DNA of 40,130 bases from an uncultured bacterium (GTDB taxonomy: Bacteria; Cyanobacteriota; Vampirovibrionia; Gastranaerophilales; Gastranaerophilaceae): positions 1-40,130 of the forward strand of contig CAROLD010000019.1 in the NCBI GenBank assembly GCA_949035555.1. Direction: 5' to 3'. Of the stretch, positions 14,419-22,108 are shown piece after piece. The notes under the pieces were generated by a model. The model had not been told where the DNA came from, searched no databases, and was given only the letters and a program-made list of their open reading frames with translations. Position 1 is the first letter of the stretch; each line of letters starts with the position of its first letter. Both the position numbers and the translations under genes were made by a program.

Positions 14419-16923
14419 CTAAAACTTTTTAAGCTTTGCATAAGTGGCATCCATAGCCTTTTTACCTTTTGCCCCAAAATCCACGGTGTACATAACACTT
14501 TCACCGATTGTCATAACATCTGCAATATGCCCTATACCCATCTGCTCATGGAAAACTCTTTGACCGACATCAAAAACATCTGTAAGTGTCTGTGCGGCTT
14601 TTCTCTGTTCTTCACGTCTTTCAGCTTCTTCTTTTTCTGCGGCAAGACGCTGACGGCGCTCTTCTGCCATTCGTTTTATCGCATTATCTTTGAAAAATGC
14701 TGCGATTTTTTCTTCTTCACGTTTTTTATTTATTGCTGATTTAACAATAATTGTACGCTGAGGAGTCCTGTTTGATGCCGCAGGTTTGCTGTAAGATTTC
14801 GTTCCCCCGCCGGATGCAAGTCCTTTTCTTTGGGGTGCAACAAAATTTGCTCCAAAGCCTGTTGATGGTTTAATATAACCATCACTGTCAGATTTTGCAT
14901 AACTTTCTTTTGCTTTTGACACAGCACTTCTGAATGTTGAACCGCCTCGTGAATAACCTTCTGATTCAAATGATTCCATTAAGTTATGCGGAATTTCTTC
15001 AATAAATCTTGAAGGATTATAGTATCTGTATTCACCCCATGTTTGGCGGCGTTTTGCAGAGACTAAATACAATTTTTCTTCTGCTCTTGTAATACCGACA
15101 TACATCAAGCGGCGTTCTTCTTCAACTTCTGACGGAACTTGCAGAGTTCTCTGGCTCGGAAAAATTCCTTCATCCATGCCTGCAATAAACACCGTCGGAA
15201 ACTCAAGACCTTTGGCAGCATGAAGGGTCATCATTGTGATGTTATTTGTCTCTTCCTCCATTGAATCCAGATCAGACACCAGTGCAACCTGCTGTAAGAA
15301 TTCCCCGAGAACATTGTCTTCTTCTTCCGGAACAAATTCTTCTGCTACGTTTACAAGTTCTTGCAGGTTGTTGATATCATCCTGGAATTCAGGGTCATTA
15401 GCGGCTTTTGATTGCAATTCAGCTAAGTAACCTGATTTTTCGATTACTGTTGTCACAAATTCTTTCAAATTATATGCACTTTGCGCCTGTTGAAATTTTT
15501 CAATCAAAGTCGCAAAATCTTTCAATTTTGATTGGGTTTTTGCCGAAATTTCAGATTCTTCGCAAATTTTTATTGCTTCAAACAAACTTATGTCTCTTTC
15601 GTTTGCAAAGTCGGAAAGATTTTTAACCGTAGTATCGCCTATTCCTCGTTTAGGAATATTAATTACACGGCGTAAACTTTGGGAATCGTCTGTATTATTG
15701 ATAAGTTTCAAATAGCATAGAACTGTTTTAACTTCCGCACGGTCGTAGAATTTTGTACCGCCGTAAATTCTATACGGCAAACCTGTAGCCATGCAGGCTT
15801 CTTCCAGTGCACGAGACTGGTTGTTTGTTCTATAGAGAATTGCAAACTTATTATAATTCCCGCCTGCTGTGCGTTTGATGTTGCTTACAATATAGTTTGC
15901 TTCGTCTGCTTCATCATCTGCAATATAATAACTAAGCTTTTCACCTTCACCTTTATTTGAATAAAGAACTTTTTCAACACGTTCGTCATTATTTTCAATA
16001 ACAGCGTTTGCCGCATTCAGAATACACGCTGTAGAACGGTAATTTTGCTCAAGTTTAATCAGCTTTGTTGCAGGATAGTCTTTCTGAAAATTCATAATAA
16101 TTGTGAAATCAGCGCCGCGCCAAGAATAAATTGATTGGTCAACATCACCTACTACACAAAGCGAGCGTTCTTGGGGCACTTCGGTTTGAAGATTTGTATA
16201 AAGCATATTAACCAGTTTATACTGAGCAAGGTTTGTATCCTGATACTCATCAACCATGATATGTTGAAATCTTTCATAATACTGATTTCTGACTTCTTCG
16301 TTCTGCTCAAGAAGTTTTACGGTCAACATCAACATATCGTCAAAGTCGATTGCGTTATTATTATTCAAAGCTTTTTCGTATTCCTCGTAAACTGATGCAA
16401 TCCTTTGGGTTTTAAAATCTCTTGCAAATGTAGCAAAAGCTGTTGCATCCTGCATTTTGTTTTTAGCGTTGGAAATTACTGATTTTACAAGCTTTGTCGG
16501 ATAAACTTTTTCATCAAGATTGAGTTTTTTAATAGCTCTTGTAATTATCTGATTGGTGTCAGAATCGTCATAAATAGTGAAATTCTTATCAAGATTTTTG
16601 CCTGTTGCGGTGTTATATTTATCGATATTTTCTCTCAAAATTCTGCCGCAAATCCCGTGGAATGTACCAACCCACATATATTTAACCGTATCTTCACCGA
16701 TAATTTTGCCAATACGTTCTTTCATTTCCTTTGCGGCTTTGTTGGTAAATGTTACGGCAAGAATATTACGCGGACGAACACCGTTTTGTATCATATAAGC
16801 TATTCTTGTTGTCAGAACTTTAGTTTTTCCGGAACCTGCTCCGGCTAATATTAAAAGCGGACCTTGATTTGTTTTAACAGCTTCAGCCTGCTCCTTATTA
16901 AGATTTTCTAATAGATTTTCCAT
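14419..16923 (-). CDS. pcrA: UvrD/PcrA-type DNA helicase
   Basis: A superfamily 1A 3'-5' DNA helicase for repair and replication-fork maintenance. The 834-residue product starts LLENLNKEQAEAVKTNQGP (Q motif), with Walker A LAGAGSGKT, Ia AVTFTNKAAKEMKERI, Walker B VDEYQDTN, motif III VVGDVDQSIYSWRGAD, IV LEQNYRST, V TLHAAKGLEFPTVFI and VI YVGITRAEEKLYLV. After a Lys/Glu/Arg linker the C-terminus VFHEQMGIGHIADVM...VDFGAKGKK is the Tudor-like domain seen in PcrA, which in other species contacts RNA polymerase. A GAGGG Shine-Dalgarno precedes the ATG. It is divergent from the SLOG operon across 87 bases. Confidence 0.96.
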   Translation of the reverse strand: MENLLENLNKEQAEAVKTNQGPLLILAGAGSGKTKVLTTRIAYMIQNGVRPRNILAVTFTNKAAKEMKERIGKIIGEDTVKYMWVGTFHGICGRILRENIDKYNTATGKNLDKNFTIYDDSDTNQIITRAIKKLNLDEKVYPTKLVKSVISNAKNKMQDATAFATFARDFKTQRIASVYEEYEKALNNNNAIDFDDMLMLTVKLLEQNEEVRNQYYERFQHIMVDEYQDTNLAQYKLVNMLYTNLQTEVPQERSLCVVGDVDQSIYSWRGADFTIIMNFQKDYPATKLIKLEQNYRSTACILNAANAVIENNDERVEKVLYSNKGEGEKLSYYIADDEADEANYIVSNIKRTAGGNYNKFAILYRTNNQSRALEEACMATGLPYRIYGGTKFYDRAEVKTVLCYLKLINNTDDSQSLRRVINIPKRGIGDTTVKNLSDFANERDISLFEAIKICEESEISAKTQSKLKDFATLIEKFQQAQSAYNLKEFVTTVIEKSGYLAELQSKAANDPEFQDDINNLQELVNVAEEFVPEEEDNVLGEFLQQVALVSDLDSMEEETNNITMMTLHAAKGLEFPTVFIAGMDEGIFPSQRTLQVPSEVEEERRLMYVGITRAEEKLYLVSAKRRQTWGEYRYYNPSRFIEEIPHNLMESFESEGYSRGGSTFRSAVSKAKESYAKSDSDGYIKPSTGFGANFVAPQRKGLASGGGTKSYSKPAASNRTPQRTIIVKSAINKKREEEKIAAFFKDNAIKRMAEERRQRLAAEKEEAERREEQRKAAQTLTDVFDVGQRVFHEQMGIGHIADVMTIGESVMYTVDFGAKGKKAMDATYAKLKKF

Positions 16924-16950
16924 GACCCTCTTCCCAAATCAAAAAAAATA

Positions 16951-16966
16951 TGCTATAATTAAGCAT
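16951..16966 (+). promoter_or_regulatory. Extended -10 promoter of the SLOG-HEAT-EF-hand operon
   Basis: TGC-TATAAT (TATAAT at 16954-16959) lies within an inverted repeat TATGCT/AGCATA centred on the -10. Because pcrA diverges from the same 87 bases, the repeat could be an operator or simply overlapping promoters. The leader is about 45 bases with an AAGAAGG ribosome site before the ATG at 17011. Confidence 0.6.
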
Positions 16967-17010
16967 AATCGAAAAATGTAATTAATGCAATTAAGAAGGT
17001 AAACAAAAAA

Positions 17011-17607
17011 ATGACAGAAAGTGATAAGGAAATTTTATTAAGCTCAGATGATAATAACGACATTCAAAAATCAATAGTAGTACCTATTGATGAAGATATG
17101 GACACAGTAAAGTCTGATGCTCCGAATACAGTTGACGAATTGGCAATGGAACTTGCTACAATCAAACAATCAGCTAAAAAAATTGCTATAATCGGCAGCC
17201 GTAATCTCCCAATCACTCATCAGCAAATGATTGAAACTCTAGCAACAGCTCTTGTTATGCAAGGTAACACCATAATCACATCCGGCGGGTCTTCAGGAAC
17301 TAACGCAGCAGCTATTCGCGGAGCTATGAAAGCTAATCCTGATAAGTTAAGCGTTGTACTCCCGCAAACTATCGGACAACAGCCGTCTGATGTTCAAGAC
17401 CAGTTAATCGGTGTTCCGAATATCATCGAACATTCTGACCGCGCTATGATGACTTTGGCTGATGCATCAAGAATTTGTAACCGTGAAATTATTGACGAAT
17501 GCAACCAACTAATCTGCTTCTTGTCTCATACCAGTAAAACCCTTCACAGCGCTGTTCAATACGCTGAACAAGGTCACAAAGTTATTACTGTATTCTATTT
17601 AGATTAA
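17011..17607 (+). CDS. SLOG-fold (DprA/Smf-like) nucleotide-binding protein
   Basis: 198 residues. After an acidic 55-residue leader comes a Rossmann-like domain with IAIIGSRNLP (58-67) and IITSGGSSGTNAAAIRGAM (88-106). LSVVLPQTIGQQPSDVQDQL and the C-terminal HSAVQYAEQGHKVITVFYLD follow. This is the pattern of the SLOG superfamily (Smf/DprA, LOG). True DprA proteins load RecA onto single-stranded DNA; this protein is much shorter, lacks the winged-helix end and keeps only the nucleotide-binding fold, so a DprA role is not assured. It is first in an operon with a HEAT-repeat protein 15 bases downstream and an EF-hand protein. Confidence 0.78.
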   Translation: MTESDKEILLSSDDNNDIQKSIVVPIDEDMDTVKSDAPNTVDELAMELATIKQSAKKIAIIGSRNLPITHQQMIETLATALVMQGNTIITSGGSSGTNAAAIRGAMKANPDKLSVVLPQTIGQQPSDVQDQLIGVPNIIEHSDRAMMTLADASRICNREIIDECNQLICFLSHTSKTLHSAVQYAEQGHKVITVFYLD

Positions 17608-17622
17608 TAAAGGTTTCCCTTT

Positions 17623-18795
17623 ATGAGCAGTGAAAATTTAAAAAAATTGACGGGTAAAAATCCAAAAGATTTTGAACCTGTAGCGTGTAGTCTTATAAAT
17701 AATTCTGATACTGTATTATTTGGTGAACTCGTTCAGCAAGAAGATTTTTTGTTTGATTTTGTCAAACAAAATGTTTCTGACCGCCTTGCAAAAGTTTGCA
17801 ATGAAAAAAACTATCTTAATTTGTTAAACTTTTTGAAATATTATTCTCCGTCATACGAAGAATTTATTGTTTCAACCCTTGCGCGCTATGCAGATGAGGA
17901 CTTAACCGACAAGATGCTTGATATATTTGAAAATGGCACGGATGAAGAAAAAACATATTGTGCAAAATTTTTCTCATATATTCAAGACCCGCTGGCACTT
18001 GATTATTTAAAACAATACAGCTTTAGCGAAAATTCCGCATTAAGTGCAAATTGCGCCGCAACCCTTGCTGCAATGGGTGACAAAACATCTTACAATGAAG
18101 CCTTAGAAAAACTAAATTCATCTGATGATTTTGAAAAATTGGATGCTGTAAAATTTCTTGTGTCATACGGCAACAAGGATGCAGTTCCTCAAATTCTTGA
18201 ATTAATGAAAAAATCAGCTTTTGCAGAAAATATTGCAGGGGAACTAATTTATCTTGACGACATTTTCTCAATTATACAAAATAACAAACAGAACGGATTA
18301 TTTGTACTAAATTGTTTGATTAACGGTCTGGGAGAAATTTTAGGACTTTGTCAGGTTTTTGATTTCAGGATGTATGACATATTTCAGCAACTGTTAAAAG
18401 AACCGCAAACATCTCAATCTGCTGTCGTTTTAATGAACGCGAAAGATAAATTCAACACTCTGACAGAAAATGATGAATATCTTTTTGATGAATCAAAAGA
18501 TGTTAAACAGGAAGTTCTTGATATAAAACACCTTTTATCATCCGTTGATGAAAGTAACTTGCAAAAACTTGCAGACAACGAAATCAACGAAGACAGTTTG
18601 TTTGTATATACCGCGCTTGATTTCACATCTTCTGCGGATAAGGTAAGAGACTTGCTTAATTCTTCAAATCAAACTCTTATCTTAAAAGCAATTGAAGTAT
18701 TAAAATTCAAAAACTTACTGGAAGATACTGACAAAAATGTGGCGTTGAATTCTGTAACAGATGAAAACATTAAAAGTATTATTACTGCAATATAG
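17623..18795 (+). CDS. HEAT-repeat protein of unknown function
   Basis: 390 residues, all-helical and acidic. Consecutive helix pairs of HEAT type can be traced from about residue 55 to 210, for example EEFIVSTLARYADEDLTDKMLDIFENG, EEKTYCAKFFSYIQDPLALDYLKQYS, ENSALSANCAATLAAMGDKTSYNEALEKL and EKLDAVKFLVSYGNKDAVPQILELM. The last 150 residues are less regular. No signal peptide or catalytic motif. Such proteins are scaffolds for protein contacts. The gene sits 15 bases after the SLOG gene and 10 bases before the EF-hand gene, so it is co-expressed with them. Confidence 0.82.
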   Translation: MSSENLKKLTGKNPKDFEPVACSLINNSDTVLFGELVQQEDFLFDFVKQNVSDRLAKVCNEKNYLNLLNFLKYYSPSYEEFIVSTLARYADEDLTDKMLDIFENGTDEEKTYCAKFFSYIQDPLALDYLKQYSFSENSALSANCAATLAAMGDKTSYNEALEKLNSSDDFEKLDAVKFLVSYGNKDAVPQILELMKKSAFAENIAGELIYLDDIFSIIQNNKQNGLFVLNCLINGLGEILGLCQVFDFRMYDIFQQLLKEPQTSQSAVVLMNAKDKFNTLTENDEYLFDESKDVKQEVLDIKHLLSSVDESNLQKLADNEINEDSLFVYTALDFTSSADKVRDLLNSSNQTLILKAIEVLKFKNLLEDTDKNVALNSVTDENIKSIITAI

Positions 18796-18805
18796 GAGAA
18801 TAGCT

Positions 18806-19126
18806 ATGTTTAAGATTATTTCAGACCAAAATCAACCAATTCCTGAAGGTTACAGAAATCTAACAGATGAAGAAATTATTAAAGATTTCCTGAAAATGGA
18901 TATGAATAAGGATTACAGCATCTCAAAAAACGAGTGGATGCTTACATTTATTAAACTTCTTGCCAACGATATTGAAACATTGGAAGCTGAAGGACCTGAT
19001 TCTATTATGGACAGGATTCAGGATTTGTCTGACGAATTCGAACTTTACGACAGAGATGATGACAAATATCTTGATATTGATGAATACAAAAACGTTATAA
19101 CAAACAATGTCTATATCTCTGAATAG
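18806..19126 (+). CDS. EF-hand calcium-binding protein
   Basis: 106 residues, with the start set by AGGAG seven bases before the ATG at 18806. An upstream in-frame Met lies inside the HEAT gene and lacks a ribosome site. Two canonical 12-residue EF loops are visible. The first is DMNKDYSISKNE (D32, N34, D36, S38, E43) and the second is DRDDDKYLDIDE (D82, D84, D86, Y88, E93), each followed by an amphipathic helix. No signal peptide, so it is a cytoplasmic calmodulin-like sensor or buffer. Third gene of the SLOG-HEAT-EF-hand operon. Its stop is one base from the stop of the convergent gene. Confidence 0.87.
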   Translation: MFKIISDQNQPIPEGYRNLTDEEIIKDFLKMDMNKDYSISKNEWMLTFIKLLANDIETLEAEGPDSIMDRIQDLSDEFELYDRDDDKYLDIDEYKNVITNNVYISE

Positions 19127-19127
19127 A

Positions 19128-19655
19128 TTACCAATCTTTTAGTTCTATAAGTTTTTTTTCAATCAATGAATTATCATTGTTCGGGATTTTTATCATTTCT
19201 TTTTTTGAAGGATTTATTATACAAATATTATCCGAACAATTGTCGTACAAATACGGTTCTGCACACTTATTAGAATTATTATGGCAGGTCACCATCAAAC
19301 CGCCGGACATTAGATTTCCATCATGGACATAATTCGAAGTTAGTCCATTCATTTCGAGTGCAAAATCAATTGAATCCTTTATGCCGTTCCCGATTGGACA
19401 ATCTGCATATGCCCAAAAAATATGTTTTTTCACTCCTTTTGGATTAATCACGTCATAAAAATTATCATGCCCCATAGTGTTATGGTAAACATCCACAGAA
19501 ATTTGTACGGCTTCCGGATGCGAAGGAGTATAGGAACTAACTTCCATAGGAGCAGATTTTTGTACATCTTGAGTTTTATCTTCTCCACTCATTGCGATAA
19601 TAAATGATACAACAATAACTAAAAGTGCTATGCCTATCAAGTTATGAAGCTTCAT
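19128..19655 (-). CDS. Membrane-anchored hypothetical protein with paired cysteines
   Basis: 175 residues. One N-terminal membrane helix (LIGIALLVIVVSFIIAMS, about 5-22) is followed by a soluble domain outside the membrane. That domain contains AYADCPIGNGIKDSIDFALEMNG, VTCHNNSNKCAEPY and DNCSDNICIINPS. The five Cys could form disulfides or bind metal. No family recognised; the segment around DCPIGNG does not match a thioredoxin CxxC. GGAGGG precedes the ATG. Convergent with the EF-hand gene (one base apart) and 23 bases downstream of miaB on the same strand, so it may be read through from miaB. Confidence 0.82.
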   Translation of the reverse strand: MKLHNLIGIALLVIVVSFIIAMSGEDKTQDVQKSAPMEVSSYTPSHPEAVQISVDVYHNTMGHDNFYDVINPKGVKKHIFWAYADCPIGNGIKDSIDFALEMNGLTSNYVHDGNLMSGGLMVTCHNNSNKCAEPYLYDNCSDNICIINPSKKEMIKIPNNDNSLIEKKLIELKDW

Positions 19656-19678
19656 ACAAAAACCCTCCGTCTTTTATA

Positions 19679-21004
19679 TTATATCATTTCACCATTCAAA
19701 TACCAAGTTTTAACACCTGTAATTTTGACATTTACAAATTCACCTGTCATATCGTTATCACAAGGGATATGAACAATTTTATTATTTCTGGTTCTGCCAG
19801 TAATTACATTTTTACCTTTGTGGTTTTCAAAATTCTCAATCAAAACTTCCATTTCTCTGCCTAAGAATTTTTGATTTGAAGCAAGACAGCACTTTCTATT
19901 TTGTTCGTTCAACCTTGCAAGACGTTCAAATTTTGTATCTTCGTCAATATATTTATCAACCCATTTCGCAGCAACGGTTTTTTCTCTCGGAGAATATGCC
20001 GCTGTATTTGAATAATCCAGCCCTAATTCTTCCATTGCCGTCAAAGTTTCCACAAACTGTTCTTCTGTTTCTCCCGGAAAACCTGCGATGAAATCACTGG
20101 TTATAGTTACATCAGGAACCATTTCCCTAACTTTATTTGCAATCTTAAAATATGTTTCTCTATCATATCTGCGGTTCATTTTTTTCAAAACTTCACTGCT
20201 TCCTGACTGCATCGGAATATGAAAATATTCACAAACCTTATCAAGTTCAAGTGTAGTTTTTATCAAATCATCAGTAATATCCGTCGGATAAGAAGTTACA
20301 AAACGAATTCTGAACTTGCCATCTACCGCATTAACCTCTCTTAATAAGTCTGCAAGTCTGTAATTTCTATCTTTAAAATCTTTACCATAGCTGTCAACAT
20401 TTTGACCAAGTAATGTGATTTCTTTAAACCCTGCATTCAACGCATCTTTTACTTCTTTCATAATGGTTTCCGGAAGTCTTGAACGCTCCCTGCCTCTGGT
20501 GTAAGGTACAATACAATATGTACAGAAATTATTACAGCCTTCTGTAATAGGAATCCATGCGTTGACAGATTTTACACGATTAATCTCAAATTTTACAGCC
20601 TTATCGTCTTCTGTTGCGTGAGTCTCTTCGCATTCACAAACCTTTTCACCCGCCTCAATTGCTTTAATAATTTCAGGAAGCGAATATATTTTATGAGTAC
20701 CTAAAACAAAGTCAACATAATGCGCACGTTTAAAAATCTGTTCAGCTTTCTGCTGAGCAACACAGCCGCAAAATCCGATTTTTAATTCAGGTCTTGATTT
20801 TTTCCACTTGCCCCATGTGCCAATCAAACTAAATGCCTTATCTTCACTCAACTGACGGATAGAACATGTATTCACCATCAGCAAATCTGCTTCTTTTGGC
20901 TCTTGAGTCTCTTCATACCCAAAATTAGACAGCATACCAAACATTCTCTCTGTATCTGATTTATTCATCTGACAGCCCATGGTCTCTATATAAACTTTTT
21001 TCAT
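19679..21004 (-). CDS. miaB: tRNA 2-methylthio-N6-isopentenyladenosine synthase MiaB
   Basis: A radical-SAM methylthiotransferase that modifies A37 of tRNAs reading UNN codons. The 441-residue product starts MKKVYIETMGCQMNKSDTER. It carries the N-terminal cluster cysteines (ETMGCQMN, VNTCSIRQ, GFCGCVAQ), the radical-SAM motif GCNNFCTYCIVPYTRGRE and the C-terminal TRAM domain ending TGRTRNNKIVHIPCDND...VNVKITG. I set the start at 21004 because AAAGGAAAAGGAAA precedes it. The frame remains open for another 75 codons upstream, but that part encodes a non-conserved sequence and overlaps the divergent gene's promoter. A weak promoter TTGTAA, 17 bases, TATTAT is possible upstream. Confidence 0.95.
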   Translation of the reverse strand: MKKVYIETMGCQMNKSDTERMFGMLSNFGYEETQEPKEADLLMVNTCSIRQLSEDKAFSLIGTWGKWKKSRPELKIGFCGCVAQQKAEQIFKRAHYVDFVLGTHKIYSLPEIIKAIEAGEKVCECEETHATEDDKAVKFEINRVKSVNAWIPITEGCNNFCTYCIVPYTRGRERSRLPETIMKEVKDALNAGFKEITLLGQNVDSYGKDFKDRNYRLADLLREVNAVDGKFRIRFVTSYPTDITDDLIKTTLELDKVCEYFHIPMQSGSSEVLKKMNRRYDRETYFKIANKVREMVPDVTITSDFIAGFPGETEEQFVETLTAMEELGLDYSNTAAYSPREKTVAAKWVDKYIDEDTKFERLARLNEQNRKCCLASNQKFLGREMEVLIENFENHKGKNVITGRTRNNKIVHIPCDNDMTGEFVNVKITGVKTWYLNGEMI

Positions 21005-21067
21005 ATTTTCCTTTTCCTTTTCTGTTTTATTTAATAATATATTAAAAATATTCACGTTACAATTTAT

Positions 21068-21097
21068 TTGACACAAGAGATTTTTCGCAGGTATAAT
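21068..21097 (+). promoter_or_regulatory. Promoter of the UPF0489-like gene
   Basis: TTGACA (21068-21073), an 18-base spacer and TATAAT (21092-21097). Both hexamers are perfect. The leader is about 20 bases with an AGGGAG ribosome site before the GTG start at 21123. Confidence 0.8.
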
Positions 21098-21122
21098 TTT
21101 AGATAAGAATAGGGAGAAATTT

Positions 21123-22073
21123 GTGGAAAAGTTAAAAATATTTTTTATATCAATTTTACCGTTACTGGTAGTAAGTTTAATCGGGCTCTGTATATACAAT
21201 AATACTAATGAGGTTAAAGTAAAATCCATCTGTAAAAATTTAAAACTTATTGATGTAAATATTCACCATAATCAGGCTCTTGATGCAATAGAATTTAGTA
21301 AAGAAAAAGGAATTGAAATTCCTGATACAATCATCAATTTTGACACCCATAGCGATATATATGTATATCAGGGAATTGATGAAAAAGGCGCACATATTTA
21401 TGATTGGCTGAACGAATTTCTTGCAAAAAACAAAAATGCAACAACTCTATACTGGGTTATGCCTGAAGACGAAACCAAAATGAAAGATTTTGATAAAATA
21501 TTTAAAGAAACGGATGTAAAAGATGAAGATATGTCTCTTTTTGGAAACTCCAAAAAGAAACCCGAGAAAATCAATCCTAAAATTTCAGAAACACCATTAG
21601 TTCAAGAATTTTTAGCAGATACACAAACTTCATATATGGAAGAAATTGTATCAGAAAAAAACGAAGAAAAATTAAACAAAACGCGTTTCAAAAAGGTAAA
21701 AATAATAACCTGTACTGAAAAAACTCTTCCAAATTTTAGAGGTAAAAATGTTATCCTAAGTATTGATATGGATTATATAAGCAACTCCGGTTTTGACACT
21801 TTAAACGGGTGGAAACATAACTACACTTCCGAACAAATAGAAAAAGCAATAACTAATATGCTTACAACTATCAGGAAGAAAAATATACAACCGACAATTA
21901 TAACAATTTCTCTGTCGCCATTTTATGTTCCTAAAAAAGACGAAGAACAATTGGCTTATTTTGTAGAATTCTTTCTTGAATATTCCGGTAAAAAAGATAT
22001 TTTACAAAAATATACAAGAACACTAAATAATCCGCAAACAAAACCCGGACAGAAAAAATATGACGGAATTTAA
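21123..22073 (+). CDS. UPF0489-like protein, membrane-anchored, arginase/deacetylase-type metal motifs
   Basis: 316 residues with a GTG start placed by AGGGAG. An N-terminal membrane helix (about 6-25) anchors an extracytoplasmic domain. DVNIHHNQALDAI (His48, His49), TIINFDTHSDIYV (Asp74, His76, Asp78) and VILSIDMDYIS (Asp215, Asp217) resemble the metal-binding strands of the ureohydrolase/deacetylase fold, in the form seen in UPF0489 proteins (FDxHxD and IDxDY). A charged Lys/Glu-rich insert occupies about 115-190. A metal-dependent hydrolase is plausible; the substrate is unknown. It ends at a strong shared terminator. Divergent from miaB. Confidence 0.68.
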   Translation: MEKLKIFFISILPLLVVSLIGLCIYNNTNEVKVKSICKNLKLIDVNIHHNQALDAIEFSKEKGIEIPDTIINFDTHSDIYVYQGIDEKGAHIYDWLNEFLAKNKNATTLYWVMPEDETKMKDFDKIFKETDVKDEDMSLFGNSKKKPEKINPKISETPLVQEFLADTQTSYMEEIVSEKNEEKLNKTRFKKVKIITCTEKTLPNFRGKNVILSIDMDYISNSGFDTLNGWKHNYTSEQIEKAITNMLTTIRKKNIQPTIITISLSPFYVPKKDEEQLAYFVEFFLEYSGKKDILQKYTRTLNNPQTKPGQKKYDGI

Positions 22074-22108
22074 ATAAAAAAGACCTTTTTAAAAAGGTCT
22101 TTTTTATT
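22073..22108. terminator. Bidirectional terminator between 21123-22073 and the helicase at 22107
   Basis: A perfect palindrome of 18-base arms (core AAGACCTTTTT and its complement) with A- and T-runs on the two sides. It serves both convergent genes and overlaps the stop codons. Confidence 0.9.

Noticed and set aside
17011..17607. Calling the SLOG protein DprA
   Set aside because: It has only the nucleotide-binding fold, lacks flanking DprA domains and its neighbours are HEAT and EF-hand genes, not competence or topoisomerase genes.
18761..18805. Upstream start for the EF-hand protein
   Set aside because: It lies inside the HEAT gene with no ribosome site; AGGAG precedes the ATG at 18806.
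19128..19655. Thioredoxin-like assignment for the anchored Cys-rich protein
   Set aside because: WAYADCPIGNG recalls a thioredoxin active site but lacks the second Cys of CxxC and the later cis-Pro region.
21005..21229. 75-codon N-terminal extension of miaB
   Set aside because: The frame is open, but the sequence is not MiaB-like, lacks a ribosome site at its ATG and overlaps the start and promoter of the divergent gene. The ATG at 21004 has a strong ribosome site and begins the conserved protein.
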